DNA of 35,686 nt, from the NCBI GenBank assembly GCA_036496605.1, contig DASXKV010000027.1, positions 1 to 35,686 of the forward strand, in the 5' to 3' direction. Under the pieces are notes generated by a model. It saw only the letters and a program-made list of their open reading frames with translations, was not told the origin of the DNA and did not search any database. Origin of the DNA: Gemmatimonadaceae bacterium (GTDB lineage Bacteria; Gemmatimonadota; Gemmatimonadetes; Gemmatimonadales; Gemmatimonadaceae). This document shows positions 1-8,111 of the stretch, one piece after another. The first letter of the stretch is position 1; each line of letters begins with the position of its first letter. The position numbers were made by a program, and so were the translations under genes.

Positions 1-99
1 CCCCATATGCTCCGAACGAAGGGTTAGGGCTGAGTCGTACTTGCGTCAAATGCAATTTTGGAAATATCATGTTGCTCGCCTAGCAACTGGGAGTCTGTC

Positions 100-1008
100 G
101 TGCTCGATGAGATGCGGACGTTCGTCGTCCTGGCCGAGTCAGGTTCGTTGCAGCGGGCAGCAGAACGGCTCTTCCTGACGCCGTCGGCGGTCACACGGCA
201 GATCCAGCGCCTCGAAGCGGCATTGAAGACGCCGCTGCTCGATCGTCGCGTGAAACCGGGGCGGATTACCCGTGAAGGCCGCGCGGTGCTCGACGGCGGG
301 CGACATATGCTGCGCATCATGGACGATCTCAAGGCGAGCGGCGCGAAGGACGCCGAGCCAAGCGGAATCTTCCGCATCGGATTGTCGCATGCGCTCGCGC
401 AACCGAGCCTCGTCGCGTCGATCCAGCGCTTGACGAGTCGCTTCCCCCGGCTTCAACCGGTGCTGAGCACCGATCTCAGGCAACAGCTCATCGAGCAGGT
501 GCGGACCGGCGGACTCGATGTGGCACTGGCGTTCCTCTCGGCTGACGATACGCCGCCCGGCGATGTGGCCAGCAGTGTTTTGGCTCCAGAACGTCTGGTA
601 TTGGTCAGGGCGAGAGGACCGCAACCTCGCGCGCGGCGCAGCAGCAAGTCGAAAGATCGCGATCTCGACGCACGCTGGGTGCTCAACCCGCCGGGGTGCT
701 TTATTCGTCAGGCACTCGAGGCGAGGTTGCGCGAACTCGGCTCTCCGTTCGAAGTCGCCGCCGCGATCAACAATATCGACATGCAAGTGTCTCTCGTGGC
801 GAGCGGGATCGGGCTCGGGCTTATCCCCGCGCGGTTTCTGACCTCGCATCCCAAGCGCCGGCGGCTGGAGCGAATCACGCGGTCCGGCGTCAGCATCGAG
901 GCTTCAATCGTGTTCATGCAAGGCGGCCATTTGGGCCGGCTCGAAAGCGCGGCGACATTTCTCCAAGGAGAGCTTCGAGACCATTTCGCCGAGCGCGAGA
1001 TTCGTTGA
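100..1008 (+). CDS. LysR-family transcriptional regulator
   Basis: This is a LysR-type DNA-binding regulator of about 302 residues, the usual family length. The N-terminal winged helix-turn-helix (about residues 5-62) carries the typical pattern FVVLAESGSLQRAAERL, then SAVTRQIQRLE. The rest is the two-lobed effector-binding domain (about 90-295), including the common GIGLGLIPARF stretch. The open frame extends upstream to a TTG at 58, but LysR proteins normally begin just before the DEMRTF segment, and the GTG at 100 has GGGAG about 7 bases ahead, so it is preferred. No divergently transcribed target gene lies inside the window, because the gene starts at its left edge. Its effector and targets cannot be read from the sequence. 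The neighbour on the right is convergent. Confidence 0.9.
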   Translation: MLDEMRTFVVLAESGSLQRAAERLFLTPSAVTRQIQRLEAALKTPLLDRRVKPGRITREGRAVLDGGRHMLRIMDDLKASGAKDAEPSGIFRIGLSHALAQPSLVASIQRLTSRFPRLQPVLSTDLRQQLIEQVRTGGLDVALAFLSADDTPPGDVASSVLAPERLVLVRARGPQPRARRSSKSKDRDLDARWVLNPPGCFIRQALEARLRELGSPFEVAAAINNIDMQVSLVASGIGLGLIPARFLTSHPKRRRLERITRSGVSIEASIVFMQGGHLGRLESAATFLQGELRDHFAEREIR

Positions 1009-1036
1009 TACGATCGTCGCCTGCGATACGCTCCCG

Positions 1037-1567
1037 TCAGAGGCGCAGCTCCATGAAGACCGCGCTGGAGCGATACCTGTCCATCGTGCCGAGTGGCTGA
1101 TACTTCGTCATGCTGTTGTCGGCATACGGAGTGATTTCAGCGAAACCAACCGACTTGTAGAGCGCGTGCGCTGCGGACAGGAATTTCAGACTTTCCAGCC
1201 GCACGGCTTCGTAGCCGATGGCTCGCGCGTCTGACAGAAGCTGCTGCAGCAGGAGGCGACCGGCGCCGGCTCCTCGGACGTGCGGCTGCACATACATCCT
1301 CTGAATTTCGGCGACAGACGGTGTGATGCGTTTGAGACATCCGACTCCGACGTTCGCGTCCTCGCGGCGGATTACGTAGAACCGGCCGCTCGGAGGATAG
1401 AACTTCGCCCGATCCTCGATATCCGACGTGATCATCGCATCGATATCGAACGACAGGCCGTAGCTCGCGGCAGCAACGCTCGCGATCCATCGCAAATACT
1501 CGGCAATCAGGTCCCGCGCGGCGTCTCGCGTTGCGGCATCATCGACGGCAACCAGCTCGATCGTCAT
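1037..1567 (-). CDS. GNAT-family N-acetyltransferase
   Basis: A 176-residue acetyltransferase of the GCN5-related (GNAT) fold, which transfers acetyl from acetyl-CoA to an amine. The acetyl-CoA pyrophosphate-binding motif A is visible near residues 92-108 (MYVQPHVRGAGAGRLLLQQL). It is followed by the C-terminal motif ALYKSVGFAEITPY, typical of small-molecule or antibiotic acetyltransferases. The start, MTIELVAVDD, fits family length. The gene is convergent with the LysR gene, 28 bases apart. The substrate is not predictable, and nothing nearby suggests a resistance cassette. Confidence 0.9.
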   Translation of the reverse strand: MTIELVAVDDAATRDAARDLIAEYLRWIASVAAASYGLSFDIDAMITSDIEDRAKFYPPSGRFYVIRREDANVGVGCLKRITPSVAEIQRMYVQPHVRGAGAGRLLLQQLLSDARAIGYEAVRLESLKFLSAAHALYKSVGFAEITPYADNSMTKYQPLGTMDRYRSSAVFMELRL

Positions 1568-1721
1568 TTTATCGGTCCACGATGGGCAAGCACGCGCGCC
1601 ACGGCCCGATAGCGTCGCGGTGCTGTTTCGCCATCACACGGGCGGTTTGTGCGATATGTCCCAAGTCGTGCACAACCCAAGAACGGAATGTCTATGACTA
1701 CAGTCACGTGCGTCAACTGCA

Positions 1722-1812
1722 CTCTCCTTGACAGATGAGGAGAGCGATCCTATGCTTTCCTCAGCAGTTGAGGAGAGAAGCCCGATGCTCTCCTAAGCCC
1801 CTCAGGAGAGCA
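1722..1812 (+). promoter_or_regulatory. padR promoter with three phased inverted-repeat operators
   Basis: A near-consensus housekeeping promoter lies here: TTGACA at 1728-1733, a 17-base spacer, and TATGCT at 1751-1756. Laid over it are three copies of CTCTCCT-N9-AGGAGAG at 1722-1744, 1755-1777 (first half CTTTCCT) and 1788-1810. They start exactly 33 bases apart, about three helical turns. The first copy covers the -35, the second begins at the end of the -10 and runs into the transcription start, and the third lies in the leader just before padR. Autoregulation by the adjacent PadR protein is the obvious inference. The last half-site may also act as a ribosome-binding site. Confidence 0.8.
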
Positions 1813-1819
1813 CCGATAT

Positions 1820-2161
1820 ATGTCCCCATCCGCGCAACTCCTCCCTGGCACGCTCGACCTCCTCATTCTCAAAGCGGTCTCGCTCGGGCCCCTCCATGGC
1901 TACGGCATCCTGCTCCGCATCAGCCAGATCTCGCACGGCGCGCTGCTCGTGGGACAAGGAGCCCTCTACCCGGCGTTGTTCCGGCTCGTCCGTCAGGGAA
2001 TGCTCAAGACGAAGTGGGGCACCTCCGAGAACAATCGACGCGCCAAGTTCTACGAGCTCACTGTGATGGGGCGGAAACGGCTTGGCGAGGAAGCGGAGAG
2101 CTGGAACAGCCTCGTGGCCGCGATTGCGCTCGCGCTGCGCGCACAACCCGAGGGCGCATGA
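1820..2161 (+). CDS. PadR-family transcriptional repressor
   Basis: A 113-residue PadR-type winged helix-turn-helix protein. The N-terminal signature LPGTLDLLILKAVSLGPLHG is followed by the recognition region (GALYPALFRLVRQGMLKTKW) and the wing (RRAKFYELTVMGRKRL), with a short C-terminal dimerisation helix. Proteins of this subgroup often sit directly before ADOP-type permeases and repress them. Here the stop codon overlaps the start of the permease gene (ATGA), implying co-translation. The start at 1820 follows AGGAG at 1804-1808, slightly distant. The three upstream inverted repeats are its probable operators. The ligand is unknown. Confidence 0.92.
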   Translation: MSPSAQLLPGTLDLLILKAVSLGPLHGYGILLRISQISHGALLVGQGALYPALFRLVRQGMLKTKWGTSENNRRAKFYELTVMGRKRLGEEAESWNSLVAAIALALRAQPEGA

Positions 2162-4830
2162 AGATGCTCATGAGCATGCTCGCGTATCTCCGCTCGTTGA
2201 TCCTCCGCTTTCTTCACCGGGACGCGCTCGAGCGCGAGCTCGAGGACGAGCTGCGCTCGCACGTCTTGCACCGCGCCGACGACCTCGAGCGCTCTGGGCT
2301 CGATCGCGACGTGGCCGAACGCCAGGCGCGCATCGAATTCGGCGGCCACGCGCGTTTCAAAGAAGAGGCGCGCGATGTCCTCGCCGGCGGTTTGCTCGAG
2401 ACCCTCGTCCGCGATCTCCGCTTCAGCGTACGCCAGCTTCGGAAATCGCCGAGCTTCACCGTCGCAGCGATCATCACGCTTGCTGTCGCCATTGGTGCGA
2501 ATGCAGTCGTGTTCAGCGCCATCAACGGCTTCATTCTTCGCCCGCTCGGTCTGCCGAACGAACAGACGCTCTTCACGATCGAGCGCGCCAGCGACCGACT
2601 AGCGGGCGAGTCCTATCCGAACTATCTCGATCTTCGCGATCGCGCCCGCGGCTTTGACGGACTCGCCGCCTTCATCGCCAATCAAGCGTGGGTCGATGCA
2701 GGCGGCGGGAGTCCGACGCGATCCTGGGTCTACGAGACGAGCGGTAACTACTTCGACGTGCTCGGCCTTCAGCCTTATCTCGGCCGCTTCTTCCATGCGT
2801 CGGACGAGCGCGGACTGGGTAGCGCTCCGTACGTCGTGCTCACGTACGCGAACTGGCGCTCGCACTTCCTCGGCGATCCGGGTGTCATCGGCCGCACCGT
2901 CGAGCTGAGTCGTCACCCGTTCACGATCATCGGTGTTGCGCCGCCGGGCTTTCACGGCACGGTGCTCGTCTACACGACGGATTTCTTCGTCCCCCTCGTC
3001 GAACAGCCGCAAGTGGACGGCACGAGCCTGTTGGACGTGCGCGGCAATCGGTGGCTCGCCGTGTTCGGCCGACGCAAAGCAAGCGTCAGCAACTCACAGG
3101 CGCTCGCTGATCTCAACGCGATCGGCGCCCAACTCGAGACGAGCTATCCGAAGGACAACGACAAGATGAGCTTCGCGCTGTCGCGGTCGACGCTCGGCGG
3201 CGACGCATTCGAGCAGCCCGTGCACGCCTTTGTCATCGGGCTGATGGCGTTGTCCGCGCTCATTCTCCTCGCGGTGTGCGCCAATCTCGGAAGCCTCTTT
3301 GCGGCTCGCACTGCCGATCGCTCGCGTGAGGTGGCGCTGCGGCTGGCGTTGGGTGCCGGAAGTGGTCGTATTCTTCGGCAGCTATTCTCCGAGGCCGTGC
3401 TCGTCTCGCTCGTCGGCGGCGCGATCGGACTCCTCGGCAGCGTGCTGCTTCTCGACTGGCTCGCGGCGTGGCGGCCGTTCCCGCAATTCGCGGTGATCAT
3501 GCCGATCGAGCCCGAGGCACGCGTGTACATCGTTGCGCTCCTCTTCAGCGTCGCGAGCGGATTTCTCTTCGGCGCGGTGCCGGTGCGGCAGGTGCTGCGC
3601 ACGGACCCATATCAGATCCTGAAATCCGGCGCGGTGAGTCGCGTGAGCCGACGCCTCGCAATGCGCGACGTGCTGCTCGCGGTCCAGATCGCGATCTGTG
3701 CGGTGCTCGTGACGTCGTCGCTCGTCGCGGTGCGCGGACTCGAACGGTCGCTGCGCGGCAACTTCGGAATTGACGCGCACCACGTTCTGCTCGTCGACAC
3801 GGACCTCGCGACGTCGGGATACACCCCCGATCAGATGATGGCGATGCAACAACGCATGGCTGACGCGATGCGAACGATACCGGGTGTCGCGACCGTCGGT
3901 ACAGTGGCGCGCACGCCGCCCATGCACCTCGGCTGGAGCGCGTCGAAGGTCTTCGACGACCATGTTGCCGATCTTCGTCCGAGCAACGCCGCCGCCAATG
4001 CGATTCGGTACAGTGTGTCGCCCGACTACTTCCAGGCCGCGGGCACGCCACTCACCGCCGGTCGCCCGTTCACGCTCCACGACGATCAACGCGCGCCTCG
4101 CGTCGCCATCGTCAATGAGACGTTCGCGCGCAAACTATTCGGGTCGGCGGACCGCGCGCTCGATCAATTCTTCAAGTTGGCCGATGGAAGCCGGATTCAA
4201 GTGGTCGGTCTCGTGCGGGACGGGAAGTACACCGCGAACCTCGCGGAGGCGCCGCAGCCGGCGATGTTCTTTCCTTTGCGGCAGGTGCCGTCGAGCGAGA
4301 CGTGGCTCGTCCTTCGCTCGCCGCGGGATCCCGAGGAACTGTCGGCGGCGGTGCGCGCCACGCTTCGCACGCTCGATCCGGGGCTGCCGGCAGCCATCGA
4401 AACGTGGACCAACGACATGAGCGGCGCTCTCTTCCCCGCGCGCGCCGCGGCCGCCGCGTTGGGCATTCTCGGAGTCATGGGCGCGATCGTCGCCATCACG
4501 GGAATCTTCGGCACCGCGGCGTATTCGCTCAGCAAGCGTCTCAAGGACCTCGGGATTCGAATGGCGTTAGGCGCGCGCGCGCTCGACGTCATCCAGACGG
4601 CGATCGGCCGCGCGTTGCGCCTGCTCGCGGTGGGCTCGCTGGCGGGCCTCATCCTCGGAATCCTCGCGAGCCGGGTGCTCGGATCGATCGTGTATGAAGC
4701 CACACCGCGCGATCCGGTCGTGCTGATCGCGGCAGTCTTCGCGATGTTCCTCGTGGGCCTCGTCGCAACGTGGATTCCAGCGCGGCGTGCGCTCTCGGTC
4801 GATCCCTCGATGCTAATGCGCGAACAATGA
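2158..4830 (+). CDS. ADOP-family (MacB/FtsX-like) ABC transporter permease
   Basis: An 890-residue membrane protein of the duplicated orphan permease family, common in Acidobacteria and Gemmatimonadota. An N-terminal segment with a charged helix (about 1-75) precedes the first MacB periplasmic core domain (about 90-300, starting KSPSFTVAAIITLAVAIGAN). FtsX-type helices follow (about 350-500), then a second periplasmic domain and a final three-helix FtsX block (about 760-890, including LSKRLKDLGIRMALGAR and WIPARRALSVDPSMLMR). No ATPase gene is adjacent, as is usual for this family. The in-frame ATG at 2158 overlaps the padR stop. The open frame continues further upstream, but only across the padR region, so the longer start is not credible. 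Role: probably export or envelope stress; substrate unknown. Confidence 0.9.
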   Translation: MKMLMSMLAYLRSLILRFLHRDALERELEDELRSHVLHRADDLERSGLDRDVAERQARIEFGGHARFKEEARDVLAGGLLETLVRDLRFSVRQLRKSPSFTVAAIITLAVAIGANAVVFSAINGFILRPLGLPNEQTLFTIERASDRLAGESYPNYLDLRDRARGFDGLAAFIANQAWVDAGGGSPTRSWVYETSGNYFDVLGLQPYLGRFFHASDERGLGSAPYVVLTYANWRSHFLGDPGVIGRTVELSRHPFTIIGVAPPGFHGTVLVYTTDFFVPLVEQPQVDGTSLLDVRGNRWLAVFGRRKASVSNSQALADLNAIGAQLETSYPKDNDKMSFALSRSTLGGDAFEQPVHAFVIGLMALSALILLAVCANLGSLFAARTADRSREVALRLALGAGSGRILRQLFSEAVLVSLVGGAIGLLGSVLLLDWLAAWRPFPQFAVIMPIEPEARVYIVALLFSVASGFLFGAVPVRQVLRTDPYQILKSGAVSRVSRRLAMRDVLLAVQIAICAVLVTSSLVAVRGLERSLRGNFGIDAHHVLLVDTDLATSGYTPDQMMAMQQRMADAMRTIPGVATVGTVARTPPMHLGWSASKVFDDHVADLRPSNAAANAIRYSVSPDYFQAAGTPLTAGRPFTLHDDQRAPRVAIVNETFARKLFGSADRALDQFFKLADGSRIQVVGLVRDGKYTANLAEAPQPAMFFPLRQVPSSETWLVLRSPRDPEELSAAVRATLRTLDPGLPAAIETWTNDMSGALFPARAAAAALGILGVMGAIVAITGIFGTAAYSLSKRLKDLGIRMALGARALDVIQTAIGRALRLLAVGSLAGLILGILASRVLGSIVYEATPRDPVVLIAAVFAMFLVGLVATWIPARRALSVDPSMLMREQ

Positions 4831-5258
4831 GCGAATCCAAGCCTGTTGACGCGACCGAAATGAAACGGCATGCGCTGTTGAAGGCCACGTCCTTGCTTTC
4901 GATTTTCCTCATGACGCTTCACTTTGCGTCCGATACCGTCCGCGCCAGGATCGGGACGGCGGAGGCCGGGGGCTTGACGATCGTCGCGGTGCCGATCCTC
5001 GCCATCTGGCTTTATGGAGCGCTGGTGGTCGACGAGACGCGTTCCGGACATGTGATGATGCTGATTGGGTCGCTCTTGGCGATCCTGATGCCGGCGTTCC
5101 ACGTGATGGGCCCGGCCGGCCTGTTCACCGGAACGCTCACCAGAGCCGGCGATCCGTACCTGTTCGTGTGGACGCTTCACGCGATTGGCCTGACGGGGAT
5201 CTTTTCCTTGATTCTGGCAGCGCAGGGGCTGTGGAACCTGCGCCGGCGGCCCCAGTAG
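4827..5258 (+). CDS. small integral membrane protein of the PadR-ADOP operon
   Basis: A 143-residue protein with four predicted hydrophobic helices (about 13-32, 48-66, 74-98 and 112-135) and an Arg-rich C-terminus. It does not match a family I can name with confidence. The start at 4827 overlaps the ADOP stop as ATGA, so it is the third gene of the operon. An internal ATG at 4860 (MKRHALLKAT) is a possible alternative. Its position suggests a function linked to the permease or to the same membrane stress, but this is inference from context. Confidence 0.75.
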   Translation: MSESKPVDATEMKRHALLKATSLLSIFLMTLHFASDTVRARIGTAEAGGLTIVAVPILAIWLYGALVVDETRSGHVMMLIGSLLAILMPAFHVMGPAGLFTGTLTRAGDPYLFVWTLHAIGLTGIFSLILAAQGLWNLRRRPQ

Positions 5259-5366
5259 TTGTGGTCGTCGATACGCTGCAATGCAAATGCGCCGGCACGT
5301 TGTAGGAGGCGGGCAGCGCGCCGCCGGCCCCTGTATCCTCACGCGGGGCGAAGCTGAAAGCGATCA

Positions 5367-5409
5367 TTGACAGGACCGACGCCGCCGCTATATGTGTGAG
5401 TCACATATA
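5367..5409 (+). promoter_or_regulatory. promoter and PadR-type operator of the second padR gene
   Basis: TTGACA at 5367-5372 is followed after 16-18 bases by an AT-rich -10 region (TATATG/TATGTG). The -10 lies inside a perfect inverted repeat, TATATGTG-N5-CACATATA (5389-5409). This matches the ATGT-N8-ACAT style of operator known for PadR proteins. Overlap with the -10 implies repression by steric block, probably by the product of the gene that starts 13 bases downstream. Confidence 0.75.
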
Positions 5410-5421
5410 TCGGTCAGCTGC

Positions 5422-5754
5422 ATGCTCACTGACGAATTGAAGAAGGGGAGCGCCGAGTTTCTCGTCCTCTCGCTGCTCGAGGCTGAGCCGCGGCATGGCT
5501 ACGAGCTTCAGAAGCTCATCGAGGCGCGCTCCCATGGCGTGCTCGTGTTCCACGTCGCCTCGCTCTATCCGCTGCTCTATCGGATGGAGGACCGGGGCTG
5601 GATCGCCGGCCGATGGATAGAGAAGGCGGGCGAGCGGCGGCGCCGATTCTACAAGCTCACGGCCGCCGGTCGTGAGGCCCTCCAGACGCAGCGGGCGAGC
5701 TGGCGCGAGTTCGTGACCGCCATCAACCGCGTCGCGGGGGTGCGCTATGCGTGA
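5422..5754 (+). CDS. PadR-family transcriptional repressor (second copy)
   Basis: A 110-residue PadR protein with the signature EFLVLSLLEAEPRHGYELQKLIE, then the HTH/wing segment VASLYPLLYRMEDRGWI and RRRFYKLTAAGREAL. The frame is open to an ATG at 5392, but that codon lies within the palindromic operator, so the ATG at 5422 (MLTDELKKG) is preferred. Its stop overlaps an ATG at 5747 (start MRDRREQKMSKSS) that runs only 40 codons to a TAG at 5867-5869. PadR genes of this kind normally overlap a membrane-protein partner, so that partner seems lost or truncated here. Confidence 0.9.
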   Translation: MLTDELKKGSAEFLVLSLLEAEPRHGYELQKLIEARSHGVLVFHVASLYPLLYRMEDRGWIAGRWIEKAGERRRRFYKLTAAGREALQTQRASWREFVTAINRVAGVRYA

Positions 5755-5782
5755 CCGTCGTGAACAAAAAATGAGCAAGTCC

Positions 5783-5989
5783 TCATTGATTGGCGCGTGG
5801 CCGTGCGCGCACGCCTGGCCTCCGGCCAGCTCGATGCGGGCGACGAAGCCGACGTCGTCGAGGAGGTAGGTCGGCGCGCCAGGCGTAACGTTTCGCCGGA
5901 TCGACGACCCGATTGTCGATGTAGATGCTCAACACCTTCAGATGCGCCAGATCGCGCGCCAGCGTAAACAGCTCGGACGATTGCATCAT
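5783..5989 (-). pseudogene. truncated baeRF-like (bacterial release-factor-fold) gene start
   Basis: A strong Shine-Dalgarno (AAGGAGGG) precedes the ATG at 5989. The first 35 or so residues, MMQSSELFTLARDLAHLKVLS then IYIDNRVVDPAKRYAWRADL, look like the N-terminus of the bacterial eRF1-like (baeRF) proteins, which are normally around 350 residues. After that the frame turns into an Arg/Pro-rich stretch and stops, giving only 68 residues. A neighbouring frame on the same strand reads more sensibly (LLDDVGFVARIELAGGQ), so a frame break followed by a truncation against the padR locus is likely. The family assignment rests on a short segment and is tentative. Confidence 0.5.
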
Positions 5990-6508
5990 GTTACGTCCCT
6001 CCTTGGCGTTAGGTGTTCTGGCCTTGGGCACCGTGAGGCTCTCGGCTTCGCTTCGCCCGTTCGCCACCGTCTTCCTACGTTCGCCACGTGTCGCGTGCGG
6101 CCACGCATCGTGCATTGTCGTTTGCATCGCGTCGACAATCCGTGACGCTGCGCGAGCCGCCGCGACCGTGTGAACACGCGGCGGTAGCGTGAATTCGACG
6201 ACGAAGCCCTCGTCCTCGGCAGGCCGGATGATGCGCGCGAGCACCTTGCCATTCGGGCCGATCCATTCCGACATGTCGTCCTCGCCGATAGCGACATGCA
6301 GCGCCATTTCGTCTTCGCCGGTCGTGTCGCTGCGGCTTGCCAACCATTCGAGCAATGCGATGTATCCCGCATCGCCCGCTCTCTCGGCCTCTGCGAGAGA
6401 ATCGAAGCCGGCGAAGACGAGTGAATCTCCAGCCAACCACGCGACATCGAGGTCAGCATGGACGAGCCGGTACATCGAGGATCCACCGAACAACAGCGAG
6501 AGCGTCAT
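5783..6508 (-). CDS. hypothetical protein, in frame with the baeRF fragment
   Basis: The ATG at 6508 has a good ribosome-binding site (GGAGGA, about 7 bases away). The first 150 residues look like an ordinary soluble protein that I do not recognise (for example MYRLVHADLDVAWLAGDSLV, and later MALHVAIGEDDMSEWIGPNG). No stop separates this gene from the downstream baeRF start, so formally one 241-residue frame covers both. Because the second start has its own perfect ribosome-binding site, the original first gene probably ended near 5990 and lost its stop. A 13-bp hairpin lies 48 bases upstream. Function unknown. Confidence 0.5.
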   Translation of the reverse strand: MTLSLLFGGSSMYRLVHADLDVAWLAGDSLVFAGFDSLAEAERAGDAGYIALLEWLASRSDTTGEDEMALHVAIGEDDMSEWIGPNGKVLARIIRPAEDEGFVVEFTLPPRVHTVAAARAASRIVDAMQTTMHDAWPHATRGERRKTVANGRSEAESLTVPKARTPNAKEGRNMMQSSELFTLARDLAHLKVLSIYIDNRVVDPAKRYAWRADLPPRRRRLRRPHRAGRRPGVRARPRANQ

Positions 6509-6555
6509 GATCCGATTTCCTCCGGTGAGTTGTGAATCGAAGTGCCCTGTGCAGG

Positions 6556-6589
6556 ACGCCCCGCCTGCGGTGGAGTGCAGGCGGGGCGT
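6556..6589 (-). promoter_or_regulatory. perfect 13-bp hairpin in the leader of the 6508 gene
   Basis: ACGCCCCGCCTGC (6556-6568) pairs perfectly with 6577-6589 across an 8-base loop. No T-run follows on either strand, so it is not a classical intrinsic terminator. It lies 48 bases before the start codon of the minus-strand hypothetical gene, and could be a leader structure, an mRNA stabiliser or an attenuator. Confidence 0.5.
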
Positions 6590-6972
6590 TGCTGGCCCTC
6601 GTCGATGTGGCGGGTGTGGTTAGGCGCTATTGGGGGCTCGAGCGAAACCAAGCGTCCGATGCGTCGTCGTCTTACCTGCCGCGTGCACTCCGTGTGTTCG
6701 TGTTCCCCGGGCGAGTCCACCGGTCGCGAAGAAGCGTTCGGTGACACACCCAGCCTGGACGCGCTTGGCCGAAACCCGGGTCTGATAACCCGCCTCACGA
6801 ATCACGACACTACAGTCGACGACAGAGCCCGATGTCCGACGCGCATTGTGCCGCGACACCATGCCCGCACACGGAAGGCTCGTGAGGATCGTCCAATGGA
6901 TCGACATTGCTCTTGCTCGTGTGCGCGTAGTAGTAGGTGATCGCCAGTTGATTTCCGCTTTCCGTAACTCGA

Positions 6973-7011
6973 TGAAGAAGCTAGCCGTGCCAGTATGAAG
7001 AAAGCGTGAAG
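6973..7011 (+). promoter_or_regulatory. TGAAG direct-repeat box (orphan copy)
   Basis: TGAAG occurs at 6996-7000 and 7007-7011, an 11-base period as for OmpR/PhoB-type regulators. A further TGAAG lies at 6973-6977, two periods (23 bases) upstream. The surrounding 45 bases resemble the sequence before the GAF histidine kinase at 14155. No credible gene begins just downstream on the plus strand. Confidence 0.55.
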
Positions 7012-7059
7012 AAACGGAGAGGCCTTCTTCAGTCATGAGCGGCGACGCCAGCGCGGGCG

Positions 7060-8073
7060 TTAGCGCGTCTTCAGGTCATGGAGATGAAAGGCGGCTCGGA
7101 CTTCAGAGAGTACTGAACTCACAACGTCGCGGGCCCGTTGGCTCCCGCGGCGGATGGTCTCAAAGACCTCTGCCGGATCGCGCGCGATCTCCGCACGGCG
7201 TGTCCGGATCGGTGCAAGGAGCTCCTGCAGTGTGTCATCGAGACGACGCTTTAGAGCTACATCCCCGAGTCCGCCCTTCCGATACTGCGCCTCGAGGTCA
7301 GCAATCGCGTCGCGATCCGAGTCAAAGGCCTCGAGGTAGGCAAAGACGACATTTCCCTCGACACGGCCTGGATCGCTGACGCGAAGGTGTTCAGGGTCCG
7401 TGAACATCGCATTGATTTTCGCGCGAATCTCGTCGGGCGGAGCGGAGAGCCGGATCGCGTTTCCGAGTGACTTGCTGGCCTTGCGCCCATCGACTCCGGG
7501 CAGGCGCGGTGTATCAGAGAGGAGCGCTCGGCATTCTTGGAGTATCGGACGACCGGCGAGGTGAGCGAGTCGGCGCACGATCTCGTTCGTCTGCTCGATC
7601 ATCGGAAGCTGGTCCTCGCCAACTGGTACGAGAGTGGCTCGAAAACCTGTAATGTCGGCCGCCTGACTCACAGGATAAGCGAGAAAACCCGCGGGCAGAG
7701 CGCGCGCCAGCTCGCGAAGCTCGATCTCGGTCCGGACGGTTGGGTTCCTCTCGAGGCGCGCGACGGTGACCAGGTTCAGATAGAGGATCGTAAGCTCGGC
7801 AAGCTCCGGGATCGCAGACTGGAGCGCGATGGTCGTGACGGAAGGATCGATTCCGACAGCCAGATAATCGAGTGCGACGTCGAACACGTGCTGCCTAACG
7901 TCCCAGGCCCGACCGGATTGATCAGTGAGCGCTTGTAGATCTGCGATCAACACCGTTTGCTCATGATCCCACTGGAGCGACACGCGAGTGCGAAGCGATC
8001 CGGCATAATGGCCGAGATGCAAAGGCCCGGTCGGACGGTCGCCGGTCAGGACGACACCTCTTTGCTGACTAAT
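7060..8073 (-). CDS. trpS: tryptophanyl-tRNA synthetase without a canonical start
   Basis: A class I aminoacyl-tRNA synthetase that charges tRNA-Trp. The N-terminal Rossmann signature [17 protein letters not shown] includes the HIGH-type motif HLGHY. The KMSKS-type loop appears as [12 protein letters not shown]. The C-terminus carries the usual helical anticodon-binding end, and the total (about 335 residues) matches the family. The start is a problem: in this frame there is no ATG, GTG or TTG between an in-frame TAG at 8092-8094 and the HLGHY motif (a TTG immediately precedes it at 8022). An ATT at 8073 is the only near-cognate choice upstream of the conserved region. The gene lies 38-90 bases after a histidine kinase gene on the same strand. 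It may be an accessory, stress-type TrpS rather than the housekeeping copy. Confidence 0.8.
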   Translation of the reverse strand: MSQQRGVVLTGDRPTGPLHLGHYAGSLRTRVSLQWDHEQTVLIADLQALTDQSGRAWDVRQHVFDVALDYLAVGIDPSVTTIALQSAIPELAELTILYLNLVTVARLERNPTVRTEIELRELARALPAGFLAYPVSQAADITGFRATLVPVGEDQLPMIEQTNEIVRRLAHLAGRPILQECRALLSDTPRLPGVDGRKASKSLGNAIRLSAPPDEIRAKINAMFTDPEHLRVSDPGRVEGNVVFAYLEAFDSDRDAIADLEAQYRKGGLGDVALKRRLDDTLQELLAPIRTRRAEIARDPAEVFETIRRGSQRARDVVSSVLSEVRAAFHLHDLKTR

Positions 8074-8111
8074 AACGTCCCGCTCGTGTCGCTAGGCGAC
8101 AATCGTATGAT

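Larger units (their letters stand above)
6509..7059. other. 551-base gap without a convincing gene
   Basis: No reading frame here has protein-like composition. The gap holds the hairpin at 6556-6589, a CGTTAGGC-like word at 6618-6625, and a TGAAG direct-repeat box at 6973-7011. The segment around 6991-7036 resembles the leader of the GAF histidine kinase gene (about 14076-14121), but no matching gene follows it. Confidence 0.6.

Noticed and set aside
4197-5342. 381-codon open frame on the minus strand
   Set aside because: It is antisense to the ADOP and membrane-protein genes, rich in Arg/Ser/Pro, and has no recognisable motif; GC-rich coding DNA often leaves such frames open.
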